A stretch of 64,000 bases of DNA from Symsagittifera roscoffensis (taxonomy: Eukaryota; Xenacoelomorpha; Acoela; Convolutidae). Shown piece after piece: positions 55,531 through 64,000 of this stretch. Position 1 is the stretch's first letter. Each line of letters begins with the position of its first letter. The DNA lies in NCBI RefSeq assembly GCF_963678635.1, contig NC_087065.1, positions 1,240,001 to 1,304,000 on the forward strand, written 5' to 3'. Below the pieces are notes generated by a model. It had not been told where the DNA came from and made no database searches. It was given only the letters and a program-made list of their open reading frames with translations. The position numbers were made by a program, and so were the translations under genes.

Positions 55531-56462
55531 TTCATTGGCATCTCCCTAATCTTCCTATCGGAGGTTTTCGTGGTTTTTGCTAACTTTGTTACTGTAGCAG
55601 CTCCTGTTTTCTCTACTACTTCTGAGGAGAGCTCTACTCTGCCGGTATCATCGATTGTTCCATAGGGTGCAGTCACCCCGGAACCTGGCACACCAGTCGG
55701 CCAGCGGATTTCACTTGCTGATGCATGGTTCTTTCAACTATTGGATCACCCAGGGTGTCACTTAAATATGGGATCGTCATTCTATCGGGTGCTGTTGGGA
55801 TTTGCACTTCTGTTGTCTGACTTAGTTCGCGAGGTGTCAGAAGCTTCATCGGGAACTGCCCGCGAGGAACACTCCCTGCGTGTAATGATCGTTCTACTGA
55901 CGCTAAACCTGATCGTTCCGATTGCTCCTTATATTCCTGCCTCAATCGTTCTATCTCCTCTCCTTATTTCTTGTTGCAATCCTCAAACAGTCTCCTCCAC
56001 ATATCTCTATCTTTTTCAATTCTGAGAAAGGTTTTTTTTCACTCAATCTATTTCGTCTTTCGTCTCGTTCATATGTTCCATTGTTTCGTCCGTCTGCACT
56101 TCTTCTTCCACTATGGGTCTCTTGGCAGGCACCGCAGCTTTCAACTTTGAGCTAGACGAGGCAGCCTCGCTAATCATTTCCTGATGAAAAGCTTGATGTC
56201 TACTCCTCAGACCGGGCCTAGGCCTGGCTGGAAGAGCATCTCTCCAGGCTGGTACGTCCTCGTAGTACCCACACTGGGTTTGTAAGCCAAGTCGCTTCCC
56301 GAGAGAGCTACTTTTCTCCACCGCATAACACGCATACTTGGTCGATCCAGCACTTCTTGCTCGCCCCCAAGCCGCCATCAGCAAGACATCCATGGGGTGG
56401 TCCCCACGGTTTCCAAGCCCTAAGACGTTGTTCAGAGCAGTCATTACCATGGCCACCACCAT
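55467..56462 (-). pseudogene. Unit B N-terminal region and linker, copy M2
   Basis: Frames 56,462-56,043 (VVAMVMTALNNVLGLGNRG, EEEVQTDETMEHMNE), 55,945-55,673 and 55,691-55,467 (MKKVSSVFDIQTINKKTASQGS). They align with 26,610-27,710 on the plus strand. The EVQTDETM word shows that the plus-strand stop at 26,983 interrupts a continuous ancestral frame. The coiled coil is shorter than in the plus copy. Confidence 0.65.
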
Positions 56463-56790
56463 CTCTTTCCAGCAGCCAAAGATAAAACTCGTCTATGAGT
56501 GGCCCTACCTATGCCTCGGCCAAATCCATCAGTTCGTCGAAATTTTCTATTTTGATTATTGAATTCGATAAGTTGATTTCACAAGGTTGAAGTTCAAAGA
56601 TTAAATTGATGAACCAGGATCTAGAAATAAGGTAACGACTATCATATTTGTCAACATTGCTCCCAATTCATATTAAAAACTGATTTAAAAACGGTCAGAT
56701 GAGAAGATTTTAATCTTAGGATATAATAAAAATCAATTCAGTCTATAATCTTGGAAATTGATCCAAGAGTGGACAGTCCCAACTTAGGTG
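56463..56790 (-). other. Intercistronic region, copy M2
   Basis: AT-rich non-coding sequence between macrodomain and unit B N-terminus. It is repeated at 63,490-63,750 with a high level of identity, but I see no clear similarity to the plus-strand region 26,045-26,511. Confidence 0.45.
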
Positions 56791-56793
56791 AAT

Positions 56794-57150
56794 CTATTCT
56801 CTTAGCCTTGTCACGGACAGAACCAAATTTTCAGGGTCCACGTGCTGCTTTTCCGTCGCCTTCGTCACCAAGAAGCATAAGTACTTTCTTGGTATTCGCG
56901 AAGCTGCCGGTGGTAAAGTTGCTACACCTCCTGGTCTTTGCTTCCAAAAAAACTCTATGCTTTTGTATTGTCTCTTAAAGTCAGCTACTAACGCTGTTCT
57001 AAAACTCATGTCCGCGGTGATAGCTATCGCACATGTCCTATCTGCAAGTATGAAATCGCTCTCTGTTGGTATTATGCTATTTGACTTTTCATTTGGCAAG
57101 TTAAAATATGACTCTATCACTCTTCCTATGTCTGGTTCCCTCATCTATTT
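56794..57150 (-). pseudogene. Macrodomain, minus copy M2
   Basis: GRVIESYFNLPNEKSNSII, ESDFILADRTCAIAITADMSFRTALVADFKRQYKSIEF, then RPGGVATLPPAASRIPRKYLCFLVTKATEKQHVDPENLVLSVTRLRE. This is the longest minus-strand copy of the domain; it matches plus residues 317-450, then is cut before the final strand and helix. Confidence 0.78.
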
Positions 57151-57199
57151 CTGCCTTTAGGTCGCCTGTTTCTCATGCAACTTCTAGTTTTTTATTAAT

Positions 57200-57720
57200 A
57201 TTTTAGCCATGTGGGTAAGTCCTACCACCACGCCGCGGACAATAACTTCCATCGACATCCCGTCGATCTCAAACCGGATATTAAGTTAAGGTTGGACGTA
57301 GGAATGAGCAATTACCCTTCCTGGAAAGAGCATCTTTGTCATTTTTTTGTATTTCCTGCTCTCGCGGTCTACGTCCTGAATCATGACGCTGATTTCCTTT
57401 GGATCTGAGGTCATTTCGTTCAACCACTCCACGACGCGCAGGTTCGTTACTTCTTTTTCGTACGACTAATGCTGCTCGTCGTCAAATTCCACTTCAAATT
57501 TAGACCGATCGTCGATCCATTCCTTTTCTTAATCTTCGACCATGCCTAACTCCTGTGACTCGGGTATCTCTTCTAGGCCCATTAGGTCTTCCACTATATT
57601 TTTCAGATCTATCCTGTCTCAGCGGCGGACTTGTTTCTTCTTCCAGCACCTCATTCGCATCGATCTTTTCCCTGGTGCCTTTCTCATTTACTTCGCAAGC
57701 AGGTTCCAAATCAAGTAATC
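57200..57720 (-). pseudogene. Acidic part of macrodomain ORF, copy M2
   Basis: EVNEKGTREKIDANEVLEEE followed by shifted frames. An extra segment at about 57,262-57,405 resembles plus 25,240-25,300 (the sequence around TIQDVD) in part and is absent from copy M4. The integrase-to-macrodomain -1 frame relation is again present. Confidence 0.6.
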
Positions 57721-59190
57721 ACCCTCCTCCTTTTCCTCAGGTATACAACAGTCCTCTGTGGATGAATTGTGTGGTTTGAATTTTTTAAAGTGCGCAGCTC
57801 GGCCGGTATTTAGTATGTGAAAACGTCCCTCCTGACGCACTTCGGTTATCATGAATGGTCCCCTCCACCTCTTCAGGAGTTTCTTCGTTCCTTTCGGTGG
57901 TATATAATTTCTGAAAAACCCACACGTAGTCTCCTACCGAGTAAGCTTTTACACCAGCTGTTTTCTTGTGAAACCTTTTCTTCTGCCTCGCTTGAGCTTG
58001 TTGCGTATTGCGTCTACATAAATCGTTCATCTCTTGCTGGCGTCTAATTACATCCCTTACATGGACTTGTGGCGGTTTTTTCTTTCTCACATGTTGAATG
58101 AACTTCATGTGCGGACTAATTCCTGTGGTGGAATGCTGCCTACTCTTATAAGCTCCCATCACTTGTGGCAGTTATCTATCCCAGTCAGTCCAATATCGGA
58201 ACAACACACCCTCAACATCGACACCAGATTTCGATTTTGTCTTTCAACTGAGCCGTTCGTTCGACGATGATACGTCGTGGAATCAGCCGGAGCTACTTGA
58301 GTATGTCTCATGAGCTCCATAGTAAGTTCTCCTACAAAAGCCCTTCCATTGTCCGATTGAAATGTCATTGGACATCCATGTCTTGCTATCCATGTATTGA
58401 TGAAATGATTGCATGTCTCTTCGGCTGGGGCAGATATGCAGGGTACTGCCTCTGCATACTTTGTGAAGTGATCGATCATCACTAGAACCTGATTGTAGCC
58501 ACTGTCTGTCATACATATCTTCTGGTGATCGATCTGTACCACCTCATTGAACTCGGACGACTCGATTGACTACAATGGGAATCGTAACTTCCTAGGATCT
58601 GTTGGCATTACAGACATGCTGTCACCCACTTCTTGTATGCCTTTTTCATTCCAGGTCATTCAAAGCGTTTCAAGGTCCTCTCGTATACTTTATCGATTCC
58701 TTGGTGGCCCATCTGATCATGTGACCTGAATAAAAGTTCTGTTTGATAGAGTTGCGGCATCAAACTTGTACAGGACTTGTACAGGACCTTCCTACTCTCT
58801 TTTTTTGCAAGCAATGATCCCATCCTTGTTCAGATACAACCTTCTCTCTTTCTGCATATAGTATTGTCTCAAGATTGTGTAACTATCCTCTTCCAGATGT
58901 CCTTTGTCTGGTACCCCGTTTCCGATCCACCTTTTCCATTACTTGTCATGAGGTCATTTCTCTGCGCTCTTAGTACGTCCGAGAGTCTGTATCTCGGCTT
59001 CCAGTATGTCTTTATGACCCTCAAGTGACTGTTTTGCTCATCGGGCTGATGCGTGTCATCTTCTATCTTAACACACCAAATTTTTGCCAATGGCTTTGTC
59101 TCTTGTTTGAGCGGTTGAAGATCAGTCCTGACTGACTCCTTCTGTGGTAAAAGGCTCATCGAACGTTTTGATACGGCTATCATCTACAGG
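57695..59190 (-). pseudogene. Integrase, minus copy M2
   Basis: Frames 59,183-58,869 (VRTDLQPLKQETKPLAKIWCVKIED, ARNDL-like RYRLSDVLRAQRND), a broken HHCC part, then 58,542-58,159 (VQIDH, SDNGRAFVG, NGSVERQ) and 58,162-57,785 (GAYKSRQHSTTGISPHM, VGDYVWVF). All D,D,E residues visible. It lacks the TAA found at 23,317 in the plus copy. Confidence 0.8.
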
Positions 59191-60276
59191 TCATCTGCCG
59201 CGTTATCAATGACTTTCTCACTAGGGAACAGTGGCGATCACTATCAGGGTCTTGATACACTTCCCTGCCCAAGTCTCTTGCTTGAGTTTCCACCAGCAAT
59301 AGGTGGATTGCCAAATCTGACAATTCTGATCCCGTGCTCGAGTTCTTGTCTGAGTAGGTTCTATTTCTTTGAGGTGTTATCGAGAGATGAGTCTGTCGTG
59401 GTACATGTTTCTAAGGCAGATTCTGATGTGCACGATCTGCTCATCCACCTAAACTCCCCGGACAAAACTTTGTCCACCTGGTCTTGACCATCTACGTGTC
59501 CACTTTCTTCAACGTCCGACACCCCGGACAAACTCACTTGTTCCGGGTTTTCGATTCGGCTTCTATCGATTCCTGATTGGGCTCCTCAAATGTGAGAGTC
59601 TATATCTGAGTCCCGATATCCTATTCTCTTTCCTTGTATCATGTTCTCATCAAAACGCTTTGAGAAATTGAGGATATTAGTTGCTGAACTACTGTCCTAC
59701 AATCCTTTTCATTTTCTTTGTGCTGGCTTCGTGATGGTTTTATCCGTACCTTATCACTCAATGTCAGCGATGCCACGGCTGCTGCCAAATCAGGGTCATC
59801 TCTAGTCACTTCTCTTTCTAACAATCCATCCAGCATCTGCATCACTTCTGGTGTGACATGCACCGTTTTATCCAGCATTGAGAGGCTTTTTATGTTCAAA
59901 CGAGTGAGTTTCTGTTAGACCAGGTTTGAATGCAGCAACAGTTCCAAGGGCACCGAGTCCCTTTTGGATAAGATCATAATTTCTGCCGCTTTCTCAACTA
60001 GTAGTTCAGGGTGTTTCGGAATTGGATGTCCTGACTTATCCAACCATCTCTTCAATGAAAGTGCTTCGTTAGTCTATTTAACCAAAAACGGGAATACTTG
60101 CTTGATTTCTGCCTGATTGTTCTGCGTCTGCTCCAATCTTTCTACTAAAACTTCAGTTTTCTTACTGAGACTGACAGCATTTTGGTGCTAGTCACGCATC
60201 CTGTGCTCGATTCTCATATGGTAGCCATCCAACCTGACTATTCAATATAACTCTGGTCCATCGAGTACGTCTTCAA
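59191..60276 (-). pseudogene. RNase H end and linker, copy M2
   Basis: Below the RNase H frame the tether and linker are in short frames: 59,899-59,639 (MLDKTVHVTPEVMQMLDGLLEREVTRDD; KENEKDCRTVVQQLISSI). ACTCCCCGGACAA lies at 59,453-59,465, and a one-mismatch version at 59,519-59,531. The region around 60,190-60,250 pairs with the plus RNase H remnant. Confidence 0.65.
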
Positions 60277-60807
60277 TCAGGATAGGGCTCGGTTATCCAC
60301 ACGCAACTTAAAGGAAGCGATCCCTAAGTATGCGCAAAACTTCTTCACGAATGTGACCACCGCAAACATTTCAACTTTTGGTGCACCGTATTTCATTTGA
60401 GTGTCGCTCAACACCTTACTGCCATTTGCAATGTGACGGAGAACTGTTCTCCCATTCCATTCTTGCTCTTGATGCAGTATTTCTGAAAAGGCTACCACTG
60501 AAGCATCAGTGTCGAGAACGCACATACTTTTCTCTGTTGGCATGCCTAGTAGTGGCGCTACGCAAAACACCCTCTTTATTTTCTCGAAGGCTTCCTGAGC
60601 TCTTTCATTCCATTCGAACTTCTTCCCTTTGTTACGCATCAGTTGCTGCATCGGGTAAATTTTGTCTGCGTGTCCTTCAATGAACTCTCGGTAGAAATTC
60701 GCAAAATCTAGATAGCTCATAAGCTGCGTGTTTGTCCTGAGGGCCTTCCATCTCAACACGGCCTCCACCGCATCCGGATCCGGCCTCACGCCATGCGTGT
60801 CTACCAT
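60277..60807 (-). pseudogene. RT thumb and RNase H, copy M2
   Basis: This is the only copy in the window with most of RNase H: LGMPTEKSMCVLDTDASVVAFSEILHQEQ (first catalytic Asp in LDTDAS), KYGAPKVEMFAVVTFVKKFCAYL (catalytic Glu region) and LRVDNRALS (catalytic Asp). The upstream part HGVRPDPDAVEAVLRWKA and FLDFANFYREF-like words are RT thumb/connection. It shows what the plus copy lost at 22,107. Confidence 0.82.
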
Positions 60808-60810
60808 TCT

Positions 60811-61270
60811 TCACAGGTACTTTAATGAGTCCCTAAGGATCTCACATTTCGTTGGTTTGAATTTCAAATCAGCTCTCTTTATGTAGTCGAAGACCTCATC
60901 AAGTCTGTCAATGTGGTCTGTCAAGGTGGGTGTCGCTATCACTACGTCATCAGTCTTTGAAAGGTCGCCGTGGTTTTGCACAAGCCGTAAGATTTTTGTC
61001 TTCCATTGGTAGAAGCACAATTCACATGCAAATTCAGTCTTTTTCTGTCCTTCTTTCGCATAGGAACCTGCCAGAAAGCAGAATCCAGGTCCAATGTAGT
61101 GAAAACTTGGCATCACAAATTTTCGAGAGGCTCTTGTCTATACGTGGTTTCAGGTACCGAAAGTCGCAACATAATCTTAGCTGTCTCCCTTTCTTTTTAG
61201 CCATGGCAACCCCACGAGCGCGAGGTGACTTTGAGGGTTTTATCATATCGTATTCGAGCAGCATTTCTGT
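60811..61270 (-). pseudogene. RT fragment with YVDD deletion, copy M2
   Basis: Frames 61,264-61,034 (LLEYDMIKPSKSP, CCDFRYLKPRID) and 61,116-60,811. Compared with copy M3 about 60 bases are missing between two CATC repeats near 60,950, removing the Tyr-Val of YVDD and the preceding QRLMAQAL segment; DDVVIATPT remains. A second deletion removes part of the RYLxAV-YPIPRID stretch. Confidence 0.78.
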
Positions 61271-61599
61271 TTCTAGTTCAATTCTAGTTCAACAGTTCGC
61301 TTTTTTCTTGTTCAATTTGATGCATGACAAAAAACAACAACAAATATCCGCCTTATGTTTTGAAAAAAAAAACTTCTGCGTTCCGATTTAAAACTGCCCT
61401 TGGCAACTCAAACTCTCCTTCACCTGTCTTTACCTTTAAATTGCTCTTTCTCTGGCAAAACTGGTTTGTCAGATTCTAATTTGTATGATGATAGGCGATC
61501 CGGAAAATTCGAGCTACTCGACAGGTATCATCCGTTTCGGAACTCATTGAAATTAGTTTGTTTAAAGATTTCATTTCATTGATTCTTTTTAAAAGCAGA

Positions 61600-62110
61600 T
61601 CTGGACAGTCTTATACTCGATGCTACTTCATGTTTGGCGTTTCTTCATAGTCCGTCCTCATTAGTAAAGCGTAGCCAAGTTTCCTTCCTCGCTGGATTTA
61701 AACCGTTGTGTCCGGTGTATTCAACAATTTACTCACACACAGCCCATTTTGAGTGACGGAAAAAATTTCGGCCTAAAACCAGTGAACTTTGACTGGTTGG
61801 GTTGGGTACCGAGCTAACTTGCTTACTATCACTCAATGATTTCAAATTTTTTATCCTGAAAATTGCTACTACTGCCTGCCTGGGCTGTAGTTTTACATTT
61901 CTGTCTGAAATTTTGGTATCTTGTGCTCCTCAGTTATTATTCTTCTTACTGGTCGCTTAATATACTTCCAATCTGGTTTTCTAATCCTTATCAGTCATTT
62001 TATAAGGCCGATCATCACGTCGGAGTTCCTGACAATATCGCGCCCCAAAATGAACTGATCCGAATTGTCCAGGTTCTTCACCACGCGGAAACTCATCCAT
62101 AGGTTTTGTC
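61600..62110 (-). pseudogene. Protease C-terminal part and spacer, copy M2
   Basis: Same content as 54,300-54,814: SFRVVKNLDNSDQFILGRDIV-like sequence and the GLCVSKLLNTPDT segment, now with frameshifts. It starts at the SGNH-protease chimeric join near 62,115 and lacks the DTGA active site. Confidence 0.72.
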
Positions 62111-62114
62111 ATCC

Positions 62115-62830
62115 CAAGCATGTCTCCAGATTAGGAGGAAAAAAGGTCGAACTTGCCGGTATGTTCGTCACTTCTTCCGTTTTGAGTGCTCCAGTGTCGA
62201 ATAGTTCAATTTTCAATTCATCTAGTTGCTCCTGGAAGACGCGGTTCATCTAGCCTTGTCCTTCTATACTGTCGAAGTGTATTCCATCAGTGCACAGTGG
62301 TGAATCTGGCCTGATCCAGAGCCCTCAGCTCACGCTACAAGTCCATCAAGATCATTCGTCCAGCAATGCGACTTACCAGATTACACACTATGTTGTTCCA
62401 CCTCATGACTCTTTCATTGTGCCTTCTACCTGTGAATGACTGCGTTCTCGTGCTCATCGGTATGCTACAAACAATCAGTACCGCCCGCTGAAACTTTTTC
62501 CACAGTTGCTCCTATTGGGCTTCTTCTGAATCCGAGCTTAGAATCATTATGTCCGAGATTCTGCCTGGGTTCATCAACTCCACCATCCGATACAGCTGGG
62601 CTACTCTGGTACCTCCGAATGCCATCACCGTAGTGATCCATGAGGTTCTCAAATTTTGCCAAACTCACCAAACTATCGCCCAAAATCAGATGCGACGTTC
62701 CAAGGGGTGGTTGCTGCTTGTTCACCGCTGACTCCAGGTTGATCGATTGAAACATGCTCGCATGTCCGTATCTGGGACCCCTGTGAAGCTGTTTTTTTAT
62801 TAATCGTCTGTATGTCAAATACATTCAACA
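62115..62830 (-). pseudogene. Unit B SGNH domain, minus copy M1
   Basis: TSHLILGDSLV keeps the nucleophile block better than the other minus copies; it is followed by IADIMILSSDSEEA-like residues in another frame. It ends at the join to protease sequence at about 62,115, the same join as at 54,815. Confidence 0.72.
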
Positions 62831-63488
62831 CTTTCTTCATTGGCATCTCCCTTATCTTCCTGTCGGAGGTTTTCGTGGTTTTTGCTAACTTTGTTACTGT
62901 AGCAGCTCCTGTTTTCTCTACTACTTCTGAGAAGAGCTCTACTCTGCCGGTATCATCGATTGTTCCATAGGGTGCAGTCACCCCGGAACCTGGCACACCA
63001 GTCGGCCAGCGGATTTCACTTGCTGATGCATGGTTCTTTCAACTATTGGATCACCCAGGGTGTCACTTAAATATGGGATCGTCATTCTATCGGGTGCTGT
63101 TGGTATTTGCACTTCTGTTGTCTGACTTAGTTCGCGAGGTGTCAGAAGCTTCATCGGGAACTGCCCGCGAGGAACACTCCCTGCGTGTAATGATCGTTCT
63201 ATTGACGCTAATCCTGATCGTTCCGATTGCTCCTTATATTCCTGCCTCAATCGTTCTATCTCCTCTCCTTATTTCTTGTTGCAATCCTCAAACAGTCACC
63301 GGGTTCGTTAGCCAAGTCGCTTCCGGAGAGAGCTCCATTTCTCCACCGCATAATATGCAGAATTGGGCGATCCAAACCCTAGGTTGTTGTTCAGAGCAGT
63401 CGTTAACATGGCCACCACCATCTCTTTCCAGCAGCCAACGATAAAGCTTGTCTATGACTGGCCCTAAGAATGCCTCGGCCAAATCCAT
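62673..63488 (-). pseudogene. Unit B N-terminal region and linker, copy M1
   Basis: Frames 63,488-63,288 (DLAEAFLGPVIDKLYRWLLERD, matching the plus ELMEFLSASLGATLDEIYQRL), 63,250-62,978 and 62,996-62,673. About 300 bases present in copy M2 (56,060-56,380) are missing near 63,300-63,350, including the EVQTDETM segment. Confidence 0.65.
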
Positions 63489-63749
63489 CAGTTCGTCGAA
63501 ATTGTCTATTTTGGTTATTGAATTCGATAAGTTGATTTCACAAGGTTGAAGTTCAAAGATTAAATTGATGAACCAGGATCTAGAAATAAGGTATCGACTA
63601 TCACATCTGTCAACATTGCTACCAATTCATATTAAAACAGATTTAAAAAGTATCAGATGAGAAGATTTTAATCTTAGGATATATTAAAAATCAATTCAGT
63701 CTATAATCTCGGAAATTGATCCAAGAGTGGACAGTCCAAACTTAGGTGA

Positions 63750-64000
63750 ATCTATTCTCTTAGCCTTGTCACGGACAGAACCAAATTTTCAGGGTCCACG
63801 TGCTGCTTTTCCGTCGCCCTCGTCACCAAGAAGCATAAGTATTTTCCTGGTATTCGCGAAGCTGCCGGTGGTAAAGTTGCTACACCTCCTGGTCTTTGCC
63901 TCCACAAAAATTCTATGTTTTTGTATTGTCTCTTAAAGTCAGCTGCTAACGCTGTTCTAAAACTCATGTCCGCGGTGATAGCTATCGCACACGTTCTATC
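63750..64000 (-). pseudogene. Macrodomain fragment, minus copy M1 (runs off the window)
   Basis: CAIAITADMSFRTALAADFKRQYKNIEFLWRQRPGGVATLPPAASRIPGKYLCFLVTRATEKQHVDPENLVLSVTRLRE: same extent and same C-terminal cut as copy M2. The upstream part is beyond the window. Confidence 0.75.

Overview
This is animal (metazoan, probably invertebrate) nuclear DNA made almost entirely of mobile elements. The grounds are Ty3/gypsy-type gag-pol with a D,D35E integrase, a 5'-truncated non-LTR (LINE) reverse transcriptase fragment, a small Penelope-like RT fragment and long AT-rich non-coding stretches. I see no rRNA, tRNA, bacterial gene or single-copy host gene. Species is not determinable by eye.

Layout. 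1-2.94 kb (- strand): start of pol and a broken gag. 3.09-14.89 kb: two nearly identical head-to-tail 5.9-kb copies of non-coding DNA. Each copy holds a long diverged palindrome (centre at 6,989 and about 12,895) sprinkled with CCCTTCCGG-like motifs; the outer right arm continues to about 16 kb. 16.14-16.48 kb: two tandem RNA-like modules whose four stems covary. 16.9-26.04 kb (+): a gag-pol element with zinc-knuckle gag, protease, RT, RNase H remnant, a long acidic linker, integrase, then an extra ORF ending in a macrodomain of the TARG1/OARD1 type. 26.5-37.97 kb (+): a second large coding unit (here 'unit B') with coiled coil, SGNH/GDSL hydrolase and long unrecognised regions, interrupted by a 2.5-kb internal tandem duplication. 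38.76-41.54 kb: two solo palindrome arms separated by a LINE fragment. 42.95-64 kb (- strand): a mosaic of at least four partial copies of the same gag-less pol/macrodomain/unit B element, two of them sharing one chimeric SGNH-to-protease junction about 7.3 kb apart.

How it fits together. Pol, macrodomain and unit B (N-terminal helical region, coiled coil, SGNH hydrolase) recur in the same order and orientation in the + copy and in the - copies, which are clearly diverged from it. This suggests that the macrodomain ORF and unit B travel with the retroelement as accessory genes, giving an unusually large (about 20 kb) Ty3-like element. No long terminal repeats could be identified, and every copy carries stops, frameshifts or deletions, so all are relics. 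Many breaks sit at short direct repeats.

Strongest candidates for something undescribed: the macrodomain plus SGNH hydrolase retroelement; the covarying tandem RNA modules upstream of gag; and the palindromic 0.9-kb arm unit with covarying hairpins.
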